Position numbers and translations under genes: made by a program
Source of the DNA: an uncultured Cellulomonadaceae bacterium
GTDB taxonomy: Bacteria > Actinomycetota > Actinomycetes > Actinomycetales > Cellulomonadaceae
Direction of reading: 5' to 3'
Assembly: GCA_947495165.1 (NCBI GenBank)
Contig: CANLXM010000002.1
Coordinates: forward strand, 558,001 to 622,000
DNA length: 64,000 nucleotides
In this document: positions 14,920-23,024 of the stretch, in pieces
How positions within the stretch are numbered: the first letter of the stretch is position 1
How the letters are laid out: each line of letters opens with the position of its first letter
Notes under the pieces: model-generated
Database searches by the model: none
The model's input: the letters and a program-made list of their open reading frames with translations, nothing else
Told to the model about the DNA's origin: nothing

Positions 14920-16263
14920 TCAGCCCCCGAACTGCTCGAGGTTGTTCTTCATCAGCTCGGTGGCCTGCTCCTGGGCGGAGCCCAGTGCTGCCTCGGCCTC
15001 GGCGTTCCCGAGGATGACCTCGGACACCGCGGGCTCCATGGCCTCGGACGTGACGGTGCCGAGCCCGGGGAAGTTGGGCACAAAGCGCATGTCCTCGATC
15101 AGGGCCGCGATCGACTCCTGGGGCATGCCGTCCATCGCTCCGGAGTCACGCACGGACTGGCGCGCCGGGATCATGCCGGCCCCGGCCCAGTCACCCGACT
15201 GCTCGCTCATCCACGCGAGGAACACCTGCGCGGCCTCGAACTTGTTCGGGTCGCCCGTGGCCTGCTTGGTCATGAAGAACTGGTGCGAGCTCGCCCACAC
15301 CCGCTGCTCGTCGAAGATCGTCGGGATCGGCGCCATGGCCCAGTTCATGTCGGTCGCCTCGAGGTCGTTGATCTGCCAGATCCCGTCCCAGGTGATCGAG
15401 TTCTCGCCGTTCTTGAACGCCACGTACTGCGAGTCGATGGCGATGTTGGCGGGGCTGTAGCCGTCCTCGACGATCGAGCGCTGCCAGGCGAGCGCTTCGA
15501 CGGCCTCGGGCGAGCCGAGGCTCGCGGACGCACCGTCGGCGGCATAGGGCTCGCCGCCGTTCTGCCAGGTGAGGGACAGGAACATCAGGTGCGCCGGCCA
15601 CAGGGTCGGCATCCAGAAGGGGGTCTCGTGCCCCGCCTCCTGCAGCGCGTCGAGCGCCGCGGTGAAGGACTCGAGGTCGGTGGGCGCCTCGGTGATGCCC
15701 GCCTCCTCGAAGTGGTCGACGTTGTAGTACATCGCGAGCGAGTGGACGTCGAGCGGGATGCCGTACCGCTGGTCCTGGTAGATGCCCGCGTTCCAGACCT
15801 CCTCGGTGAAGTCCTCGGCGCTGAGGTCGAGGGTCTCCGCGACGTCGTCGAGCGGGACGATCACGTTGCGGGCGGCGTTGGTGGACAGCTGGTCGAAGTG
15901 CATGACGCCCACGTCGGGGCCTTCGCCCGCGTTCACAGCGGCGGGGACGCGCTGGTAGAAGTCGGCCCACTGGATGGTGTTCGGGACGACCGTGATGTTC
16001 TCGTGCTCGGCGTTGAACTTCTCGACGAGCTCGGTCATGAACGGACCATCACCGCCGGTGAAGCCGTTCCAGTAGGCCAGCTCGACCTCCGGTCCGTCGT
16101 AGGTGCCGTCGAACTCGCCACCCCCGCCGGGGTTGTTGGCGCTGGAGGCGATGTCCTCGGGGGTGCTGCCACCGCCGCAGGCGGTGAGGGCGAGGGCCGC
16201 CGAGAGCGCGGCCGCGCTGAGCGCGAGCCTGCGGCGGGTGCGCAAGGTAGTCGTGGTTCTCAT
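14920..16263 (-). CDS. Extracellular sugar-binding lipoprotein of ABC importer
   Basis: A 447-aa family 1 solute-binding protein. Signal peptide with lipobox LTAC near residue 28, then a Gly-rich linker. Typical body motifs are ELAYWNGFTGGDGPFM, the GEGPDVGVMHF segment, YGIPLDVHSLAMYYN (ligand/hinge) and AFKNGENSITWDGIW. It captures an oligosaccharide outside the membrane and delivers it to the adjacent permeases. The ATG at 16263 has a strong AAGGAG 7 bases upstream. It is the first gene of the importer operon, divergent from a LacI regulator. The GH43 and GH2 neighbours suggest arabinose- or galactose-containing oligosaccharides. Confidence 0.92.
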   Translation of the reverse strand: MRTTTTLRTRRRLALSAAALSAALALTACGGGSTPEDIASSANNPGGGGEFDGTYDGPEVELAYWNGFTGGDGPFMTELVEKFNAEHENITVVPNTIQWADFYQRVPAAVNAGEGPDVGVMHFDQLSTNAARNVIVPLDDVAETLDLSAEDFTEEVWNAGIYQDQRYGIPLDVHSLAMYYNVDHFEEAGITEAPTDLESFTAALDALQEAGHETPFWMPTLWPAHLMFLSLTWQNGGEPYAADGASASLGSPEAVEALAWQRSIVEDGYSPANIAIDSQYVAFKNGENSITWDGIWQINDLEATDMNWAMAPIPTIFDEQRVWASSHQFFMTKQATGDPNKFEAAQVFLAWMSEQSGDWAGAGMIPARQSVRDSGAMDGMPQESIAALIEDMRFVPNFPGLGTVTSEAMEPAVSEVILGNAEAEAALGSAQEQATELMKNNLEQFGG

Positions 16264-16353
16264 CGTTGAGCTCCTTGGTCGGTCGGTCCGCCCGCGGGAC
16301 ATAAGCCACGTAACGGTCTCGAAGTACCTGTAGTGACTTTCCTACCCCATGGA

Positions 16354-16390
16354 GGTAAACCTTGTACAGAGGGGACGGTAAACCTTGTAC
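16354..16390. promoter_or_regulatory. Pair of 14-bp direct repeats in the importer/lacI intergenic region
   Basis: GGTAAACCTTGTAC occurs at 16354-16367 and again at 16377-16390, 23 bp apart start to start (about two helical turns). Each copy is an imperfect dyad of the form GTAn7TAC. They sit between the divergent binding-protein and lacI genes, and the second copy overlaps the candidate -35 of lacI. Likely a regulator operator, either for the adjacent LacI or for a second protein, since LacI sites are usually near-perfect palindromes. Confidence 0.6.
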
Positions 16391-16414
16391 TGATCGTTAT
16401 CGTGACACTAAGGT
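16385..16414 (+). promoter_or_regulatory. Candidate promoter of the lacI-GH2 operon
   Basis: TTGTAC (16385-16390) and TAAGGT (16409-16414) are separated by 18 bp, a reasonable sigma70-type -35/-10 pair for an actinobacterium. The -35 lies inside the second 14-bp repeat, so bound repressor would block it. Confidence 0.45.
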
Positions 16415-16490
16415 CGGTGCAGGGCGACCGGGCCCCTTCCAGGACGAGGCCCGCGGTCAACGACGACGGACGAACCCAAGGAGGCGGCAC

Positions 16491-17534
16491 GTGGCCAGGA
16501 TCCGGCTGCAGGACGTGGCCGAGCGCGCAGGCGTCTCGATCAAGACGGTGTCGAACGTCGTCAACGGCAAGGGCTCGATCACGCCCGAGACGCGGCAGCG
16601 CGTCGAGGAGGCCGTGACCCACCTCGGCTACCGACCGAACATCGCCGCACGCCACCTGCGCCGCGGGCAGAGCGGGATGATCGCGGTCGCACTCCCCGAG
16701 CTGACCCAGCCCTACTTCGCCGAGATCGCATCCGAGCTCGTCCGCGCCGCCCAGGCCAAGCAGATCACCGTGCTGCTCAACCAGACCGGTGGCGAGGCGG
16801 ACAGCGAGCGCGCGATCAGCGACGGCATCGACATGCCCCTCATGGACGGCCTGATCATGAGCCCCCTCGCGCTCACCGCGGCCGACCTGCGCCACCGCAC
16901 GGACGCCGCCCCGCTCGTCCTGCTCGGCGAGCACGTCGGTGACGACTCCCCGTTCCCGCACGTCGCGATGGACAACCGGGCGGCGGCCGCCGCCGCCACG
17001 GCGCACCTCGCCTCCCTGGGCCGCCGCCGGATCGCGGCGATCGGCGCCAAGCTCCCCGCGGGCCCGGACAACGCGTTGCCCCAGGAGACCGCCGAGCTGC
17101 GCCTGGAGGGCTACCGCCGCGCGCTCGACGACGCCGGCCTGCCGTGGGAACCCGACCTCGTGCAGACCGTGCGGGAGTTCCACCGCGCCGACGGCGCCGA
17201 CGCCATGCACGCCCTGCTCGCCCTGCCGGAGCCGCCCGACGCTGTCTTCTGCTTCAACGACCTGCTCGCCCTCGGCGCCCTGCGCGCCCTGCGCGACCAC
17301 GGCCTGCAGGCCCCGGACGACGTCGCGGTCGTCGGGATCGACGACATCGAGGAGGGGCGGTTCAGCTCCCCCAGCCTGACCACCGTCGCACCCGACAAGC
17401 GGGCCATCGCCGAGACCGCGCTCGCCCTCCTCCTCGAGAACCGCACCGAACCCGGCCGTGAGCCGCGCACCATCCTTGTCGACTACGAGCTCGTGGTGCG
17501 CGAGAGCACCACGGGCACGGGAGGACTGCCATGA
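16491..17534 (+). CDS. LacI-family transcriptional regulator of the sugar locus
   Basis: A 347-aa regulator. HTH at residues 4-25 (RLQDVAERAGVSIKTVSNVV), hinge helix NIAARHLRRG, then a periplasmic-binding-protein-like effector domain with VAMDNRAAA, FCFNDLLALGALRAL and VVGIDDIEEG. The GTG at 16491 was chosen because AAGGAGG lies 6 bases upstream and it gives the canonical LacI N-terminus. It probably represses the divergent importer operon and its own operon until a sugar binds. Its stop overlaps the GH2 start (ATGA). Confidence 0.93.
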   Translation: MARIRLQDVAERAGVSIKTVSNVVNGKGSITPETRQRVEEAVTHLGYRPNIAARHLRRGQSGMIAVALPELTQPYFAEIASELVRAAQAKQITVLLNQTGGEADSERAISDGIDMPLMDGLIMSPLALTAADLRHRTDAAPLVLLGEHVGDDSPFPHVAMDNRAAAAAATAHLASLGRRRIAAIGAKLPAGPDNALPQETAELRLEGYRRALDDAGLPWEPDLVQTVREFHRADGADAMHALLALPEPPDAVFCFNDLLALGALRALRDHGLQAPDDVAVVGIDDIEEGRFSSPSLTTVAPDKRAIAETALALLLENRTEPGREPRTILVDYELVVRESTTGTGGLP

Positions 17535-19363
17535 ACGCCACCCCGACCCCGCCGCAGGCCTCCGCCCAGGACGGCACGTACCCCCGGCCACAGCTCCTGC
17601 GGGCCCGGTGGGCCGACCTCGGCGGGCCCTGGTCCTTCACGCCCGACCCGGACGACGCAGGGCTCGACGACGCCTGGTACGCCCCGGGCGCCCCTGGCTT
17701 CGACGCGACGATCCAGGTGCCGTTCCCGCCCGAGTCGCCCGCGTCCGGGATCGGCGCGACCGGCTTCGAGCCGGTCGTCTGGTACCGGCGACAGGTGACG
17801 CCCGCCGACCTCGCCGCCGCCGGGCTGCACACCCAGGGTGACCGGGTGCTGCTGCACTTCGGCGCGGTCGACCACACGGCCGACGTGTGGCTGGACGGCC
17901 AGCACGTGGGGCACCACGAGGGCGGGCAGACGCCGTTCTGGTTCGACGTGACGGCGCAGGTGCGGGCGGCGTCCGGCGACCTCACGCTCGTCGTGCGCGC
18001 CCAGGACGACCCGCACGACGCCGCGATGCCCCGCGGCAAGCAGGACTGGCACCGCGAGCCGCACTCGATCTGGTACGACCGCACCACGGGGATCTGGCAG
18101 CCCGTCTGGCTCGAGGCCGTGCCGCGCACCCACCTCGCGCGGCTCGCGTGGCACGCCGACGTGCCGGGCGCCGCGGTCGACGTCGCCGTGCGGCTCTCGC
18201 AGCGGCCCGCTCCCGGCACGGAGCTCGTCGTGCGGATCGAGCACGGCGGCGAGGTCCTCGCCGAGCAGCGGACCCGGATGCTCGACCAGGAGCTGCGCGC
18301 CCGCCTCGAGCTCGCCCAGCAGACCAACGGCCAGCAGTACGAGGAGCTCCTGTGGAGCCCCGACCGACCGACCCTGCTCGACGCGACGGTGACCGTCGTC
18401 GTCCCGGGCGAGGCGGACGACGTCGTCGGCTCCTATCTGGGCCTGCGGAGCGTGGCCGCGGGCGCCGGGCACCTGTGGCTGAACGACCGGCCGTTCTACC
18501 TGCGCTCTGTGCTGGAGCAGGGGTTCTGGCCCCAGACCCATCTGGCGGCGCCGAGCGCGGACGCGCTCCGGGCCGAGGTCCAGCTGATCAAGGACCTGGG
18601 CTTCAACTCCGCGCGCGTGCACCAGAAGGCCGAGGACCCGCGCTTCCTGTTCTGGGCCGACCGCCTCGGCCTGACGCTGTGGGCCGAGACGGCCAACGCG
18701 TACGCCTTCTCGCCGCGGTCCGTCGAGCTGCTCACGCGCGAGTGGCTCGAGCTCGTGCAGCGCGACGTCTCCCATCCCAGCATCATCGCGTGGGTGCCGC
18801 TGAACGAGAGCTGGGGCGTGCAGCACGGGTCGCACGACGTCGCGCAGCAGCACTACGGCCTCGGCCTCGCCCACCTGACCCGCGCGCTGGACCCGTCGCG
18901 GCCCGTGATCTCGAACGACGGCTGGGAGCACACGGACTCCGACCTCTGGACCGTGCACGACTACGCCGAGCGCGGCGAGACCCTGCGCGCGCGGTACGGG
19001 ACGCCCGAGGCGGTCGCGCGGCTGCTCGACGGCGTCGGCCCGGCCGGCCGGCGCCTGCGCCTGACCGACGTGCGCACCGACGTCGACCGCGGGCAACCCG
19101 TGATGCTCACCGAGTTCGGCGGGGTGAGCTACGCCGCCGACCGCCCCGACGCCTGGGGGTACTCGACCGCGCGCGACGCCGAGGACTTCGAGGCGCGCGT
19201 GGGCGAGCTGCTCGACGCCGTGCGCGACTGCGAGCCCCTGGTCGGGTTCTGCTGGACACAGCTGACGGACACCGGCCAGGAGACCAACGGCCTCCTGCAC
19301 GCCGACCGCTCCCCCAAGCTCCCGATCGAGACCCTGCGCCGCCTGGTCACGGGCGAGAGGTAG
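17531..19363 (+). CDS. Glycoside hydrolase family 2 protein (beta-galactosidase/glucuronidase-like)
   Basis: A 610-aa cytosolic enzyme with no signal peptide. Residues 20-170 are the jelly-roll sugar-binding domain (WYRRQVTP, DHTADVWLDGQHVGHHEGG). An immunoglobulin-like domain follows, then a TIM barrel from about 310. The acid/base Glu is residue 426 in VPLNESWG and the nucleophile Glu is residue 528 in LTEFGG, so the active site is intact. It is shorter than LacZ and lacks the C-terminal beta-sandwich, resembling the compact GH2 group. It probably hydrolyses the oligosaccharide brought in by the divergent importer. It is coupled to lacI by a 4-base overlap. Confidence 0.9.
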   Translation: MNATPTPPQASAQDGTYPRPQLLRARWADLGGPWSFTPDPDDAGLDDAWYAPGAPGFDATIQVPFPPESPASGIGATGFEPVVWYRRQVTPADLAAAGLHTQGDRVLLHFGAVDHTADVWLDGQHVGHHEGGQTPFWFDVTAQVRAASGDLTLVVRAQDDPHDAAMPRGKQDWHREPHSIWYDRTTGIWQPVWLEAVPRTHLARLAWHADVPGAAVDVAVRLSQRPAPGTELVVRIEHGGEVLAEQRTRMLDQELRARLELAQQTNGQQYEELLWSPDRPTLLDATVTVVVPGEADDVVGSYLGLRSVAAGAGHLWLNDRPFYLRSVLEQGFWPQTHLAAPSADALRAEVQLIKDLGFNSARVHQKAEDPRFLFWADRLGLTLWAETANAYAFSPRSVELLTREWLELVQRDVSHPSIIAWVPLNESWGVQHGSHDVAQQHYGLGLAHLTRALDPSRPVISNDGWEHTDSDLWTVHDYAERGETLRARYGTPEAVARLLDGVGPAGRRLRLTDVRTDVDRGQPVMLTEFGGVSYAADRPDAWGYSTARDAEDFEARVGELLDAVRDCEPLVGFCWTQLTDTGQETNGLLHADRSPKLPIETLRRLVTGER

Positions 19364-19676
19364 GCCTGCGGTCCGTGGGCCGGTCGAAGATCGCGAGCAG
19401 CTCACCGATCTCCTGCGTGGCCGTCGTCGGGTGCCGGAAGTGCTGGTGGGAGTCCACCGCGTAGTGGCTGCGCCGGCCGACCTTGCTGCGCCGCAGGTAG
19501 CCGGCCGACTCGAGATCCTTGAGGATCGCGAGCGTCGCCCGGGCGCTGATCCCGACGCGCGCGGCGATGTCGCTGACGCGCGCGTCGGGATCGCCCGCCA
19601 CGGCGAGGAGCACGTGGCCGTGGTTCGTCAGGAAAGTCCAGGCGGGCCGAACCTCGGCACCATGCTCGTCAACCAT
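19347..19676 (-). CDS. Winged-helix transcriptional regulator (MarR/ArsR-like)
   Basis: A 109-aa DNA-binding protein: TFLTNHGHVLLAVAGDPDARVSDIAARVGI forms the first helices, ATLAILKDLESAGYLRRSKVG the recognition helix and wing, and RRSHYAVD the wing strand. This compact type is common in actinobacteria and usually orphaned. Its last 17 bases overlap the 3' end of the convergent GH2 gene. It lies 4 bases after the terC stop on the same strand, so it may be co-transcribed with terC. Target unknown. Confidence 0.8.
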   Translation of the reverse strand: MVDEHGAEVRPAWTFLTNHGHVLLAVAGDPDARVSDIAARVGISARATLAILKDLESAGYLRRSKVGRRSHYAVDSHQHFRHPTTATQEIGELLAIFDRPTDRRPTSRP

Positions 19677-19680
19677 GTCG

Positions 19681-20712
19681 TCAGTGTCCTCGTGCCTTCT
19701 CGGTCGGTCGGTGGCCCCAGACGGGCTCGAGCTCGGCGTCCTCGTCAGCCGTGGCCACGCGGAACGGCGGCTCGGTCGGGGTCGGCAGCGCCCGCCTGCC
19801 CTCGCCCCGGGTGGCGCGGAGGCTGAGCAGGATCGACGTCGTGAGGATCGTGACCACGACGGCCAGGGAGATCGTCGTCGGGATGTAGAAGACGTCGATC
19901 TTGAGGAGCATCTTGACCCCGACCCAGATCAGCACGAGCGCGAGGCCGATCTTGAGGTACACGAACCGGTGGATCAGGTCCGCCAGGAGGAAGTACATCG
20001 CACGCAGGCCCAGGATCGCGAACGCGTTGGCCGTGAAGACGAGAAACACCTCGTCCGTGACGGCGAAGATCGCCGGGATCGAGTCGACGGCGAAGACGAC
20101 GTCGGTCACCTCGATCAGGACGAGCACGGCGAGCAGGGGGGTCGCGAGCAGGACGCCGCGGCGCCGGACGACGAGCCGCTGCCCGTGGTACGCCTCGGTC
20201 ATCGGGACGAACCGGCGGAAGGCTCGGAGCACGGCCGAGCGCTCGGGGTCCAGGTGCTCGTTGCGCTGCCGGATCATGCGGTAGCCGGTCCAGAGCAGGA
20301 ACGCGGCGAAGACGTACAGCACCCAGGAGAAGTTCTCGATCAGCACCGCGCCCGCCGCGATGAATGCGCCCCGGAACACGAGCGCGCCGACGACGCCGAG
20401 GAACAGCACCCGGTGCTGGAACTCCCGGGGGACGGCGAAGTAGCTGAAGATGATCGCCCACACGAACACGTTGTCGACGGCGAGCGACTTCTCGATCAGG
20501 TAGCCGGCGAAGTACTGCTGCGCGTCGTCCGCGCCCCAGACCTGCCAGACGACGACGCCGAACGCGACACCGAAGGCGACCCAGACGCCGGACCACACGG
20601 CCGCCTCGCGCACGCCGATGACGTGGGCGCGGCGGTGGGCGAACAGGTCGATGGCGAGCATCGCGACGATGACGAGCAGGACCGCGGCCCACACCCAGAC
20701 GGGGACATCCAT
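19681..20712 (-). CDS. TerC/Alx-family membrane protein (probable Mn2+ exporter)
   Basis: A 343-aa inner-membrane protein with about eight to nine hydrophobic helices. The TerC signature is visible as AVDNVFVWAIIFSYFAVPREFQHRVLF and EVTDVVFAVDSIPAIFAVT, with acidic residues in the membrane. Despite the tellurium name, TerC/Alx proteins are now linked to Mn2+ efflux, and here a yybP-ykoY element precedes the gene, supporting that role. The ATG at 20712 follows GGAAGGG by 7 bases. A Pro/Glu-rich cytosolic tail ends the protein. No ter operon (terB, terD, terZ) is near. Confidence 0.93.
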   Translation of the reverse strand: MDVPVWVWAAVLLVIVAMLAIDLFAHRRAHVIGVREAAVWSGVWVAFGVAFGVVVWQVWGADDAQQYFAGYLIEKSLAVDNVFVWAIIFSYFAVPREFQHRVLFLGVVGALVFRGAFIAAGAVLIENFSWVLYVFAAFLLWTGYRMIRQRNEHLDPERSAVLRAFRRFVPMTEAYHGQRLVVRRRGVLLATPLLAVLVLIEVTDVVFAVDSIPAIFAVTDEVFLVFTANAFAILGLRAMYFLLADLIHRFVYLKIGLALVLIWVGVKMLLKIDVFYIPTTISLAVVVTILTTSILLSLRATRGEGRRALPTPTEPPFRVATADEDAELEPVWGHRPTEKARGH

Positions 20713-20719
20713 GACAAGA

Positions 20720-20742
20720 CCCTTCCGATCGTGTTGATCGGA
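20720..20742 (-). promoter_or_regulatory. Hairpin overlapping the terC ribosome-binding site
   Basis: TCCGATC and GATCGGA (20736-20742 and 20724-20730) form a 7-bp stem with a 5-nt loop just before terC. The downstream arm overlaps the GGA of the GGAAGGG ribosome site (20720-20726). The upstream arm overlaps the 3' strand of the aptamer P1 helix (20740-20744). The two pairings exclude each other, giving a simple translational switch that opens when the aptamer is occupied. Confidence 0.6.
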
Positions 20743-20824
20743 GGTCTCTCCCGGCCCTGACGGGCCCGCTCGCCGGGCCGAGGCCGGATTGACGACGAGA
20801 CGTTGGCGGGATACTCCCCTCCCT
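20738..20824 (-). ncRNA. yybP-ykoY (Mn2+-sensing) riboswitch upstream of terC
   Basis: Read on the minus strand, the 5' UTR has the conserved landmarks of this class. These are GGGGAGTA at the 5' side (within 20813-20820), an internal CGTCGTCAA segment, a GC-rich helix, then GTCAGGGCCGG and GAGAGACC at the 3' side (20743-20750). P1 can form from GGAGG (20818-20822) and CCTCC (20740-20744). In E. coli and B. subtilis the class senses Mn2+ and controls alx/terC-type exporters, the same gene type that follows here. Assignment is by conserved landmarks and gene context; no covariance search was run. Confidence 0.85.
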
Positions 20825-20834
20825 GTGCGAACAA

Positions 20835-20850
20835 GTGAAGCACACTTCAC
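20835..20850. repeat. Short inverted repeat at the DUF72 gene end
   Basis: GTGAAG and CTTCAC are separated by CACA. The DUF72 stop codon lies inside. It sits just upstream of the terC riboswitch, so it could be an operator of the terC promoter or a weak terminator. Nothing decides between them. Confidence 0.4.
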
Positions 20851-21683
20851 CTGTTGGGACAAGGGGCCAGCCCGAGCCGGGCCGCGAGGGCCATCGCGTC
20901 GTAGGGCGCGCGCACCTTCATGTCGTTGTCGAAGTAGACGTAGGCGTCCCGGCCCGACTCGAGCCAGCCCTGGACCGTCGCCGCCCAGCGGTCGAGCGCG
21001 TCGTCGTCGTACCCGCTCGCGTAGAGCTCGGTGTCGCCGTGCAGGCGGGCGTACGCGAAGTCCGCAGTGACTGCCGTGAAGAAGGGCCAGCGGCCCGCGG
21101 TGTCGGCGACCACCGAGGCCACGCCGTGCCGCTCGAGCAGCGCGAAGTACGCCGGGTCGTCGAACGTCGGGCTGCGGACCTCGAGGGCGTGGCGCAGCGG
21201 GCGGTCCTCGTCGGTCGTCAGCCAGGTGCGCCCCTCGACGCGGGCGTCGTGCTGAGCCGCGAGCGCGGCGGCCTCGGTGGTGGTGCGCGGGAGCTGACCG
21301 AGGAAGGCGTCGAGCACCTCGGGGTCGAAGGGCACGCGCTCGGGCAGCTGCCACAGGAACGGGCCGAGCTTTGGTCCGAGCGCCAGCACCCCCGACGCGA
21401 AGAAGTTGGCGAGCGCGGTCTCGACGTTCCGCAGCCGGAGCATGTGGGTGACGAACCGCCCACCCTTCACGGCGAACACGAAGCCCGACGGCGTCTCGTC
21501 CCGCCAGGCGACGTAGCTCTCCGGGCGCTGCAGCGAGTAGAACGAGCCGTTCAGCTCGATCGAGCCCAGCTGGCGTGAGGCGTACTCGAGCTCGCGCCGC
21601 TGCGCGAGGCCCTTCGGGTAGAAGTCGCCCCGCCACGGGGCATACCGCCACCCGGAGATCCCGACCCGCGCCACGCCTGCCAT
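20847..21683 (-). CDS. DUF72 (YecE-like) domain protein
   Basis: A 278-aa TIM-barrel protein of the DUF72 family, function unknown. Landmarks are VGISGWRYAPWRGDFYPKGL at the N-terminus, the ELNGSFYSLQRPESYVAWRDETP segment, FAVKGGRFVTHMLRL, LGPFLWQLPE, ALEVRSPTF and the terminal VYFDNDMKVRAPYDA. The order and spacing are those of full-length YecE proteins. The ATG at 21683 gives this N-terminus; an open frame continues upstream but has no family similarity. It is followed by terC after a 134-base gap holding the riboswitch, and is divergent from the kinase-like gene. Confidence 0.9.
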   Translation of the reverse strand: MAGVARVGISGWRYAPWRGDFYPKGLAQRRELEYASRQLGSIELNGSFYSLQRPESYVAWRDETPSGFVFAVKGGRFVTHMLRLRNVETALANFFASGVLALGPKLGPFLWQLPERVPFDPEVLDAFLGQLPRTTTEAAALAAQHDARVEGRTWLTTDEDRPLRHALEVRSPTFDDPAYFALLERHGVASVVADTAGRWPFFTAVTADFAYARLHGDTELYASGYDDDALDRWAATVQGWLESGRDAYVYFDNDMKVRAPYDAMALAARLGLAPCPNR

Positions 21684-21751
21684 GCGGCCGACGCTAGGAC
21701 CCGCCGCCGGCCCCCGCGACCGGTGCCGCGCGCTCGCACCCGGGGACACGC

Positions 21752-21804
21752 GAACTTGGGAGCACTTCTGCACGGCGTCCGCGTGCAGAAGTGCTCCCAA
21801 GTTC
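21752..21804. repeat. Hairpin repeat copy 1 (23-bp perfect arms, 7-nt loop)
   Basis: Arms 21752-21774 and 21782-21804 are perfectly complementary over 23 bp, with core GGGAGCACTTCTGCACG. It lies between the divergent DUF72 and kinase-like genes, so unlike most other copies it is not at a transcript end. It shares the GAGCAC...TTCTGC core with the copies at 22982 and 37093. Confidence 0.9.
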
Positions 21805-21872
21805 GTCGCGGTGAGGGCGGGGGGCGAAGGCGGGTGGTTGACGCGTCGGGCGGGCGCGTGGTCGGGTGGCGC

Positions 21873-22952
21873 GTGGTCATCGACGTGGAGCGGCTCGAAC
21901 GGCATCGGGGGGTCTCCGCCGCGCTGGGGCTGGCCTCCGACGGCGAGCTCGCCGCGCTCGTGGACGGGGCGCGTCCGCTCGGGACGGGCATCGGCGGGAG
22001 CGCCGCGGTGGCCGACGTCGACGGCGTGCCGGTCTTCGTCAAGCGCGTCCCCCTGACCGACCTCGAGCGACGGCCGGAGCACATGCGCTCGACCGCGAAC
22101 CTCTTCGGGATGCCTGCGTTCTGCCAGTACGGCGTCGCGGAGTACGGCTCGGCGGGGTACGGGGCGTGGCGCGAGGTCGCCGCGCACGAGCTCGCCACCG
22201 GATGGGCCCTGGCGGGGAGCATCACGTCGGTCCCGCTCCTGCACCACTGGCGCGTCCTGCCAGGGGCGCCGCCTCCCGCCGCCGAGCACGCCGACGTCGA
22301 GGCGGCCGTCCGCTACTGGGGCGGGTCGAGCGGGGTCCGGTACCGCCTACGCGGACTGGCCGAGGCGAACGCCAGCGTCGTGCTGTTCCAGGAGCTCGTG
22401 CCGCACCGGCTCGACGACTGGCTGGCCGCGCAGCTGGCCCAGGGGACGGAGGCGGTGGTTGCGGCATGCGTCATGGTCGAGTCGTGGCTGCTCACCGACG
22501 TGCGCGCTATGGCCGACCACGGGCTGGTGCACTTCGACGGGCACTTCGGCAACGTCCTCACCGACGGCCACCACCTCTACCTGGCCGACTTCGGCCTCGC
22601 GAGCACGACGACGTTCGACCTGTCTCCACCGGAGCGGGAGCTGCTGGAACGCAGCCGACACCACGACCTCGCCCACGGCCTCATGCGCCTCGTGAACTGG
22701 ATCGTGACCCACGTGTGCGGCGTCGTCGGACCGGCGGACGCGCCCACGGAACGACGCAACGGATTCGTCCGCGCGTGCGCCTCGGGCGCCGAGCCCACCG
22801 GCGCGCCGCCCACGCTGGCGGCGATGCTCCGCCGGTACGCCCCGGTCGCTGCACTCATGAACGACTTCGTCTGGCACTTCTACGGCACGAGCCGCACGAC
22901 GCCGTACCCGGACGAGCAGATCGCCCACGCCCTGGCGCACGCCGGCCTCTGA
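21873..22952 (+). CDS. Protein-kinase-fold (APH/Ser-Thr kinase-like) protein
   Basis: A soluble protein of about 359 aa. A candidate ATP-lysine lies in VPVFVKRV. The catalytic and metal-binding loops read GLVHFDGHFGNVLT (H-x-D-x4-N) and LYLADFGLAS (DFG). These are kinase-fold hallmarks, close to both eukaryotic-like kinases and aminoglycoside/homoserine phosphotransferases. The substrate is not evident. The start is uncertain: in-frame GTGs at 21858, 21873 and 21885 all lack a convincing ribosome site. 21873 was chosen because the upstream frame runs through the hairpin repeat. It stands alone, between hairpin repeats on both sides. Confidence 0.72.
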   Translation: MVIDVERLERHRGVSAALGLASDGELAALVDGARPLGTGIGGSAAVADVDGVPVFVKRVPLTDLERRPEHMRSTANLFGMPAFCQYGVAEYGSAGYGAWREVAAHELATGWALAGSITSVPLLHHWRVLPGAPPPAAEHADVEAAVRYWGGSSGVRYRLRGLAEANASVVLFQELVPHRLDDWLAAQLAQGTEAVVAACVMVESWLLTDVRAMADHGLVHFDGHFGNVLTDGHHLYLADFGLASTTTFDLSPPERELLERSRHHDLAHGLMRLVNWIVTHVCGVVGPADAPTERRNGFVRACASGAEPTGAPPTLAAMLRRYAPVAALMNDFVWHFYGTSRTTPYPDEQIAHALAHAGL

Positions 22953-22981
22953 CCGGGGGCCGCGTCCCGGTACCGCGCAAC

Positions 22982-23024
22982 AGAGCACACTTCTGCTCGG
23001 GTCAGCCGATCAGGACTGTGCTCT
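22982..23024. repeat. Hairpin repeat copy 2 (convergent gene ends)
   Basis: AGAGCACACTTCTGCTCGG pairs with the segment ending TGTGCTCT: outer 8 bp perfect, about 16 of 19 bp overall. It lies between the kinase-like stop and the convergent lipoprotein stop, and the lipoprotein TAG is inside the right arm. Position and shape suit a bidirectional terminator. Confidence 0.8.

Noticed and set aside
19681..20712. terC as part of a tellurite-resistance operon
   Set aside because: No terB, terD or terZ genes are present, and the Mn2+ riboswitch indicates metal homeostasis.
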